In this document: positions 57,749 to 64,000 of the stretch, one piece after another
How positions within the stretch are numbered: the stretch's first letter is position 1
Layout: each line of letters begins with the position of its first letter
NCBI RefSeq assembly: GCF_029867415.1
Contig: NC_081186.1
Location: 15,694,930 to 15,758,929 of the forward strand
DNA length: 64,000 nt
From: Vicia villosa
Lineage: Eukaryota > Streptophyta > Magnoliopsida > Fabales > Fabaceae
Direction of reading: 5' to 3'
Notes under the pieces: generated by a model
What the model saw: the letters and a program-made list of their open reading frames with translations, nothing else
The model's database searches: none
What the model was told of the DNA's origin: nothing
Translations under genes and position numbers: made by a program

Positions 57749-58895
57749 CATCTTCAAATAATCCATATGAAAAACTCCATAAAGCATTACACTTCAATTC
57801 AAGGTCTACAGTCATCAGTTTCATCTAGTCGACAATTAGGGTTTTTGACCTAATTCACCAAGATAGTTGACTTTTAATCAGGGCATGGATCCAAAACTCA
57901 AAACATGGCTCAAGAACTTCTATCACCTCAATATAATCCATTCACATCATTCATTTGAGGAGGAGATCTTGATTCATCACAAAAGTCCAAAATTTCACTT
58001 CATTTGGAAAAAGTCAACTATGCAAGATCACCTTTGACTTTTAGGATTTTTGATCAAACCATGACTTTTAAAGATCAATATCATCAATACATGATTATTA
58101 AAGTCATTTAGCAAAAGAAATTCAAGAAAATTCACCATGGATCAAAAAGTCAGGAATTAGGGTTTTAAGGGTATTTTGGGAACTCAAAATTTTGCTTACA
58201 CACTCAAAAAACTCCCAAAATGAAAGTTGTATATCTTGCAAAGTAAAACAACATCTTACAATGCAACTTTTTTCAAGAAATCAATCATTTAAGAGATTTG
58301 GGATTTTTGAAGTTTTAGGTCATAAAAACTTAGAAAAAATTCTAAGTGTTTTAAACCTAGTTTTCTTCCAACTTTAGGCCCATTTTTCATAAATTTCCCA
58401 AATGACTTTGAAGAAACTCCAAACTAGTGAATTGAAGTAGATGATCAGGGCTTTCCAAATTGTGCTCAACCTTCTCCAAATTCATTTTGAGCTAGGCGTT
58501 ATGCTTGTTCAAAGTTGGCCTCATGAAGTAAAGGTCATGTACAATTTGAAACTTTGCAATTTTGTGCATATGGCTTCACTAATGGATGCTACACGACCCA
58601 TGATGCATCTGTAAACATACCATGCATTCATTTTCACCATGGCATGAGGATTGGAGAATATTCCCAAAAACAAGAACATGTGATTATGTAATGATTACAT
58701 TTGGGAATTTATGGCAAATGGATCACACTCTGCATCATAAATGTTCCCTAAGATCACAAGAGATCAAGGGATAGGGAGCTAGCTCGAAAATGCAATGATC
58801 ACATCTTGATATTCTTTGAAATTTCTTCATGCTTAAGAAATCAAACTTACTTCACTAAGCAAGCTCACTCTCTCAAACTACTCTGAGCCCTTTGC

Positions 58896-58905
58896 CTATA
58901 AATAT
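58896..58905 (+). promoter_or_regulatory. TATA box of LTR G
   Basis: GCCTATAAATATAAG, a near-consensus plant TATA box. The start site would be about 58928-58935. It is the strongest core promoter in the window. Confidence 0.75.
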
Positions 58906-59810
58906 AAGTGCTATCCTCCATATAATTCACACCAAAGAAACTCTATTCCTTGCAAGAAGAATCAAATTCTTCAAACCAGAGCTTTTCTTTTGAAAGTAAG
59001 CACTCTAACAGCTCAAGGAGGTTCATTAGAAGTGATCCAAGCACCTGGATCACTTCTGTAAGTGCAAGAACATCATCTTCACTTTCACTTTGAAGCAGAG
59101 TCAGTTGGAGGTCTGTAGATCAATTCAGAAGGTGTTAAGCAAGTCTAAGCATTCAGACACTTTCCTTGGAGTGTAGTGAAGCTATTCAGATGGTCGTAGC
59201 TCATCTGTAGGTGCAGAGTCATCATCTTCAATTCATACTTGAAGCTCAAGCAAGAGGGGTCGAGTAGATCATTTCAGAGGTATTCAAAGCAATCCAAGTG
59301 CCCAGATAGCATCAACAAGGTCCCAGGAAGCTTTTGCAATCACTCACTCAAAGCCAGAAGCTCTCCATCATCCTCACGACCTTCAGTTCCAGAGGTAAGT
59401 TTTTGAACTCCACCTCTTTAATTTATGCACTCTTTGTGATAAAACTCAATATCATTTCATTCAGCATCATCAGAGGATTAAAAACCCTCTATCATCATTC
59501 ATTTATCTTTCAGTATAGCCATTTAATTTGATTTTAAAATTTTAGGGTTCTTCACGTTTTTTAGTAAATTCATTAGATATAGTTAATATAAATCTATGTT
59601 AGTTACATATTTGAGTTCGTGAGGAAATTTAGAGGGAAATCCATGTTTACATCATCCTGTTTTGCTGAGAAACGAGCAAGTTCACGAATTCAAATTTGAG
59701 AGCTTGAGGAAGAAACGACCATGGCTGTGGCGCGCAAAATTCAAATCTCTAGGTCAGCTTTATTTTGAATGGTATGCGTTTTACAAAGGAATTCATCGTT
59801 TTCCCTAGTG

Positions 59811-59880
59811 GCCTCACATGCGCTCTTAGTCTCCTCATGCCCATAGTCTGGGGTTCGAATCCCCCTCGCCCCAGACTTTT
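59811..59880 (+). other. tRNA-like pol III module 1 in LTR G
   Basis: Weak A-box-like CCCTAGTGG at 59814, perfect B box GGTTCGAATCC at 59852 inside a 9-bp inverted repeat (AGTCTGGGG/CCCCAGACT), then TTTTT. Not a valid cloverleaf. Confidence 0.45.
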
Positions 59881-59959
59881 TAGTTCTTTTATTTTTCAAA
59901 CATTTCTAACTTGTTTTGAAAATAAAACTAACTGCGCGCGTGTTATTGTCACCAACTGG

Positions 59960-60040
59960 TGCCTGGTCTAGTGGTAATATTTTGAGTGTGTGACTATGAG
60001 GGCGTGAGTTCAAACCCTCCAAGGGCCAAAACTATTTTTT
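59960..60040 (+). other. tRNA-like pol III module 2 in LTR G
   Basis: Good A box TGGTCTAGTGG at 59964-59974, B-box-like AGTTCAAACCC at 60007-60017, then TTTTTT at 60034. About 75 nt, tRNA-like but acceptor stem poor. Confidence 0.5.
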
Positions 60041-60469
60041 AACACCCATTTTCTTTCTTTTTTTTACAAACTTCACACAATTAATTCACCCATCAAATTA
60101 AATCATTTTCTTTTGATTTTTCACACACTTCTCATTTAATATATCTATTTTGAGAATATGCCAAAAAATCATAAAAAATATATTATTTTAACATGTCTTA
60201 ATTAGGTTTAAAATCACGTATTTTAAGTATGTTTTAATACTTTAAAAATATAAATTTCACTTGATTTTCAAACCTAATCTCTTGTAAATATTCTTGATTA
60301 GGTATAGACTTTGTCATTACCCTAATTAAGTTGACTTTTGTCAATAATTTAAACTGTTTTCAAATCTCCGATTAACCAGACCATCATGGTTTTCAGACAA
60401 CAAAACCTTGTATCATTGCAAATCATCTTCAACTGTTTCTCATAAACAGCAAATCATTTTCACTGGGCC

Positions 60470-60612
60470 TCTAATAGAGTGTAAGTCCCAACCCCTTTTC
60501 ATTTTATACATACAATAAAAACTGTTTTAACAACAGTATTTCAATCATTTTCAAACAACTGTTTCTTATAAACAATAAATCTTTCTTTGGGCCTCTATTA
60601 GAGTGTAAGTCC
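60470..60612 (+). repeat. Direct repeat in LTR G
   Basis: GGGCCTCTATTAGAGTGTAAG-like sequence at 60476 and 60590, each followed by TCCCAAC; about 115 bp apart. Confidence 0.8.
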
Positions 60613-60982
60613 CAACACCTTTTTCTTTTTCATAGTTTGTTTTCAAGAACTGTATTTACAAAATCTTCTTTCTGTGTTCAAAACATTCTTCTGGTATTTG
60701 AAGGGCATTATTCCCAATGAAACTCTTCAGATACCTATGTGACCTATGTCCATCTTCACTTCTTCTGTTTTCAAAAAACCTTTAACTGTTTACAATAAAT
60801 ATTATACTGTTATCAACAAAATTGTCGGTGAGGCTTTGTATATACTTCTTCAAAGGCCTCCACTACATCCAGGTTAGGCTTTACAAGCTTTCATTTTACA
60901 GTCTTTATTTAAATTACTGTCAAATATAAACTGTTTATGTATTGTTTAGAACTACGTCTGAGTGTAAACCTTAGGACAGTTA

Positions 60983-60985
<3 letters not shown>

Positions 60986-61032
<47 letters not shown>
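60986..61032. repeat. (TA)n microsatellite in LTR G
   Basis: About 47 bp of TA dinucleotides. Confidence 0.98.
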
Positions 61033-61037
<5 letters not shown>

Positions 61038-61639
61038 GACTATGGCCTAGGATTGAGAATGTCTTCCCGGTGAAGGCTCTTTCCTAATTAGAGATCTTTA
61101 GTTCAAACCCTCAAGATGAATTATTCCCGGTGAAACATCTTGAAAAAAGCCTTAGAACCCAAACTAGAATACATCCACCCAAGAGGAATTATTCCCGGTG
61201 AAACCTCTTACCCATTTGCTTAGAGCCAAAATAAGTTCAAAACCACATAGCTTTCTGTTGTTCTATAACAAGGACCCTCGATGACCCTCGATTAGCCTCC
61301 TCTTGGGCTTTGTACAAGACCCACAGGCTTCTTAAAAGCATTCCCAGCTTCCTCTTGAGCTTGTATACAAGGACCCATCAGGTTTCTTATAAACATAGGA
61401 ACAGATCTTTAGTCACCTTTTAGCCTATCCTGGTGAGTTTCTTCCTTTTTCAAACCAGACTTTAAACAAGCTAAGAATGTCTCAATCTCATATTGAGTAC
61501 ACCTTTTGGAATGAGAGACATGGACAGTCTCTGCCACCCTTATCATCATTAATCTTCCTTAGCAGAGTCTAGGATCCATAGTTATCTATCCTCAATCAGA
61601 GTCAGCCTTAATCTTGGGCTTTAAACAAGAAGTCTCAAT

Positions 61640-61790
61640 AGATAATCACTCATTTAAATCCAAATCCCCTGGAAAGGGTCAGCCTCCAAAATCACTCCTT
61701 TAAATCCAAATCCCCTGGAAAGGGTCTGCCTCCAAAATCACTCCTTTAAATCCAAATTCCCTAGAAAGGGTTAGCTTCCAAAAATTAAAC
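61640..61790 (+). repeat. 46-bp tandem repeat in LTR G
   Basis: Three units of ATCACTC(C/A)TTTAAATCC plus AAATCCCCTGGAAAGGGTC, 46 bp each. Confidence 0.88.
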
Positions 61791-61839
61791 TTTCAAAAGA
61801 TAAAATTCTCCAGCAGAATAAAAAAACTCCCCCCAAAGA

Positions 61840-62075
61840 GTCAGCCACAACCTTGGGCTTTGTACAAGGCAGATAAACCATATTTCCTGTGTCAAAGATT
61901 CCTAACCTCTAGAATCTTTTCCCCATAAAATCATCCATACTCAGTGTCTTTAAGAGTCCGCCACAACCTTGGGCTTTGTACAAGGCAGAAAATAATAATT
62001 TCCCTAAACTAATGTCCGCCACAACCTTGGGCTTCATACAAGGCAGAAAAATAATATACTCCCTAAGTACAGTCA

Positions 62076-62123
<48 letters not shown>

Positions 62124-62275
62124 CCCAATTAAGAGTCAGCCTCAATTCTGGGCTTTGTACAGAACACCAAAACTTCTTAGTTTAAGTTAATTCCCAGTAA
62201 AGTTATCTCCCAGAGTCAGTAATAAAAACAATAAAAAAGCCTCAAGCTTGGGCCTCATACAAGGCAGCTAAAAAA
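61840..62275 (+). repeat. Dispersed TTGGGCTTTGTACAAGGCAG repeats in LTR G
   Basis: GCC(A/T)CAA-CCTTGGGCTTTGTACAAGG phrases at about 61846, 61960, 62020, 62130 and 62240, with earlier relatives near 61300-61380. They are imperfect tandem units of about 60-115 bp. The core TTGTACAA is itself palindromic. Confidence 0.8.
62077..62121. repeat. Second (TA)n microsatellite in LTR G
   Basis: About 45 bp of TA dinucleotides. Confidence 0.98.
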
Positions 62276-63203
62276 TCAAATCTTTCAAACAATAGATAGA
62301 CATAGCTCATCTTCATAGGTAGTTATTTCTCCTATCTCACCACAAACAAACAATCATTTCAAACAAACAATCATTTCAAACATTCTCCCATTTAGGACTC
62401 GTGAAAGGCATGCTCTGGCTACATCCCAGACTTGTACAACTTTCCCTAATTTGGTTGAGAATCATTCATTTAAGAGGCATGTGGCTGTCATACTTGATCA
62501 ACCAAGTAGGCTCCCTCTCTTCATGAAACAATTTTAGCTTTTCTGTCACTTTAAAAATGTTTGTGGTGGAATAGTAGAAATACCTCTCTGTAGATATGAT
62601 TTCATGTCTCTTTACTGTAAACAGAGATTTAATTCAAGCTTCAACCTTGAGCTTCAAGCAAGGCACCAAAAATCATTAAATTCCCTAATTAGTTCTCCGA
62701 ACTACAAAAAGCTCTGACTTCCATTAGGGATATGCAGGCATGAGGTTCACAAGGAATCTCAGCGAGCTAATAAAATACCAAAAATAGTCAGTTTGTCTGT
62801 CTTCTTTTCAATTCAATTCAATTCTCTCTCCTAACACAAAGGAGAAACTTTCCCAATAATAAGCAACAAACACAAACACATAGACACAGAGAAGGTTCCC
62901 GTAGAGTACTACAGATATGTAGGGTGCTTAAACTCTTCCCTATGTATAACCGACCTCCCGGACTCCAGAATTACTAGTCTAGGTGAATCCCCACACTTAG
63001 CAAACTCCTAGGGTTTATTTGAGATCTTTTTCCCCTTTCCTACTCGTAGGATAATTAAAAAGTTCGTGTGATATCGTAGGAAGAACTGAAATAAAATTCA
63101 TCCCGTCCCGGGCGCATTCTCCTTCCAAATTTCGCGTGAAGGGTCTAGCGTGCCGTCCTCCTAAGTGAAACAGGGAGGTAAAAAAAACGACACCACCGAA
63201 AAA

Positions 63204-63220
63204 TGGCGACTCAGCTGCGG
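63204..63220 (+). other. PBS-like site of G
   Basis: TGGCGACTCAGCTGCGG, differing from the TGGCGACTCTGCTGGGG of the other elements at two positions. Placed 8-11 nt after the LTR end. Confidence 0.6.
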
Positions 63221-64000
63221 AAAGTAATAACCTTGGTTTTTCATCCAAACAAATGGTTGACCTGTGCTGGTCCAGCCCCCAATGAGGAATTAGGGATGCC
63301 AAATTCCCCCTCAAACAAGAGAGGTCCTGCCTAACCTCTGTGTCATTTCATGTGATTGTTGCATATATATTTGTTTATTTTGTTTGTTCTGTATCGGGAA
63401 AGGGCTTGATTCCCCCTTGTGGTGAGAAATCCTATACCCGAATTTGAGTGCAACATAAGATAGGATGGAGGATGTCTTCTCGGTGAAGGCCCTCTAATCT
63501 TGGTTCTCAAATCTACTCTTGGGATTTTCCTGGCTGGTTGTGATTAACTGCGCCAATGCATTCCGAGACTGACTTGTACCAGGAGGACCTAGAAACACAT
63601 TAACCCCACTTAAAGCCTTTTTAGGACGTAGAGCGGTGATTACCAAAGTAATTGTCACGCAGATACTACACTTAGAGAAAACTCTCTTATAGATACCAGT
63701 CAACGTATCTTTAAGATTGAGCAAAAGCTCTGAGAACCCTTAGAACCCGTTCTACAGGTACAAAAATCCTTATCCTTAGTTTACCCTGGGGCGAGGTTTG
63801 CATTGTGACTCCATGACCACTATACCCTTCTACGCCATCTTTGTTTAAAAACTCTTGTGTGTGCATTCATGCATTCATCATAATAACTAAAAACAAAAGA
63901 GTCTTTTTCAAGTCGTTTTTCAAGGAAACTAAATAACGAACGTTTTAAACTTCATAGAAAAAGAGAAACGGAGAAAGGAGTTAAGGATCTATACCATGGA
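63221..64000 (+). other. Start of the internal leader of G
   Basis: No ORF recognised; ORF1 would be expected beyond the window. A phrase at about 63463-63491 (GAGGATGTCTTCTCGGTGAAGGCC) echoes LTR sequence at about 61049-61078. Confidence 0.5.

Larger units (their letters stand above)
57272..63195 (+). repeat. 5' LTR of element G (right end approximate)
   Basis: U3 about 1.6 kb up to the TATA box, then about 4.3 kb R/U5 containing two tRNA-like modules, two TA microsatellites and several short tandem repeats. A stretch at about 62700-62740 (CGAACTAC...CTCTGACTT...TATGCAGGCA) resembles the conserved U5 block of A and D. The exact CA end (63192 or 63195) is uncertain. No gene. Confidence 0.75.
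57272..64000 (+). mobile_element. Element G: large Ogre element, 5' LTR and start of internal region
   Basis: Starts TGTCATACCC directly inside E integrase. A 5-bp candidate duplication ACTGG precedes it (57267-57271). A TATA box at 58896, an LTR end near 63195 and a PBS-like site at 63204 give an LTR of about 5.9 kb, in the size range known for canonical Ogre LTRs. The rest of the element is beyond the window. Confidence 0.82.

Noticed and set aside
59955..60040. Functional tRNA gene
   Set aside because: A and B boxes are present but the acceptor and T stems do not pair properly; treated as a tRNA-like module only.

Overview
This is plant nuclear DNA, almost certainly from a legume of the pea / vetch / lentil type. 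It is an intergenic block made of nested LTR retrotransposons. The diagnosis rests on several Ogre-like (Ty3/gypsy, Tat lineage) elements. They have LTRs beginning TGTCATACCC, a primer-binding site TGGCGACTCTGCTGGGG, an extra ORF1 before gag, a small intron between protease and reverse transcriptase, a second RNase H, and tandem repeats in the 3' untranslated region. I see no host gene, rRNA or functional tRNA gene. Element letters below are mine.

Layout. (A) 1-24652, minus strand: Ogre-like element with its 3' LTR cut by the window edge. It has an ORF1, gag-pro, an intron and pol, all broken by stops. (H) 4367-12140, minus strand: a very young Ty1/copia-type element with TSD CCTTC, inserted in the integrase of A. 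It has an intact gag and an intact second ORF but no protease, integrase or reverse transcriptase. (C) 24653-25436: remains of a third Ogre-like family in the order PPT-LTR-PBS. (B) about 25437-42742, minus strand: a second Ogre-like element with ORF1, gag-pro, intron and pol. Its 3' LTR is scrambled, and its pol is interrupted by a 969-bp hAT-type MITE (29166-30134, 8-bp TSD). (F) 42743-43155: the end of a D-type LTR, apparently split by B. (E) 43156-44832 plus 56568-57271, minus strand: an old Ty3/gypsy chromovirus whose 3' LTR and pol end are split by D and G. (D) 44833-56567, plus strand: a complete, young, gag-only Ogre-like element with TSD CATAC and long hairpin-repeat arrays. (G) 57272-64000, plus strand: about 5.9 kb of a large Ogre 5' LTR, its PBS and the start of its internal region, running off the window.

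How the parts relate. A and B carry a full (decayed) enzyme set. D and H keep gag and cis-acting sequences but no enzymes, so they would need help from autonomous relatives. D shares gag sequence, LTR ends, PBS and PPT with A-type elements. The most striking unexplained pattern is in H: palindromes centred on GTCGAC occur in pairs 21 bp apart, with pairs repeating every 61-72 bp. One such array sits just upstream of the putative LTR TATA box, and a second with the same geometry sits just upstream of ORF2. Other signals worth following are a conserved U5 core shared by Ogre families whose LTRs are otherwise different, and tRNA-like pol III modules with terminator T-runs inside two LTR families.
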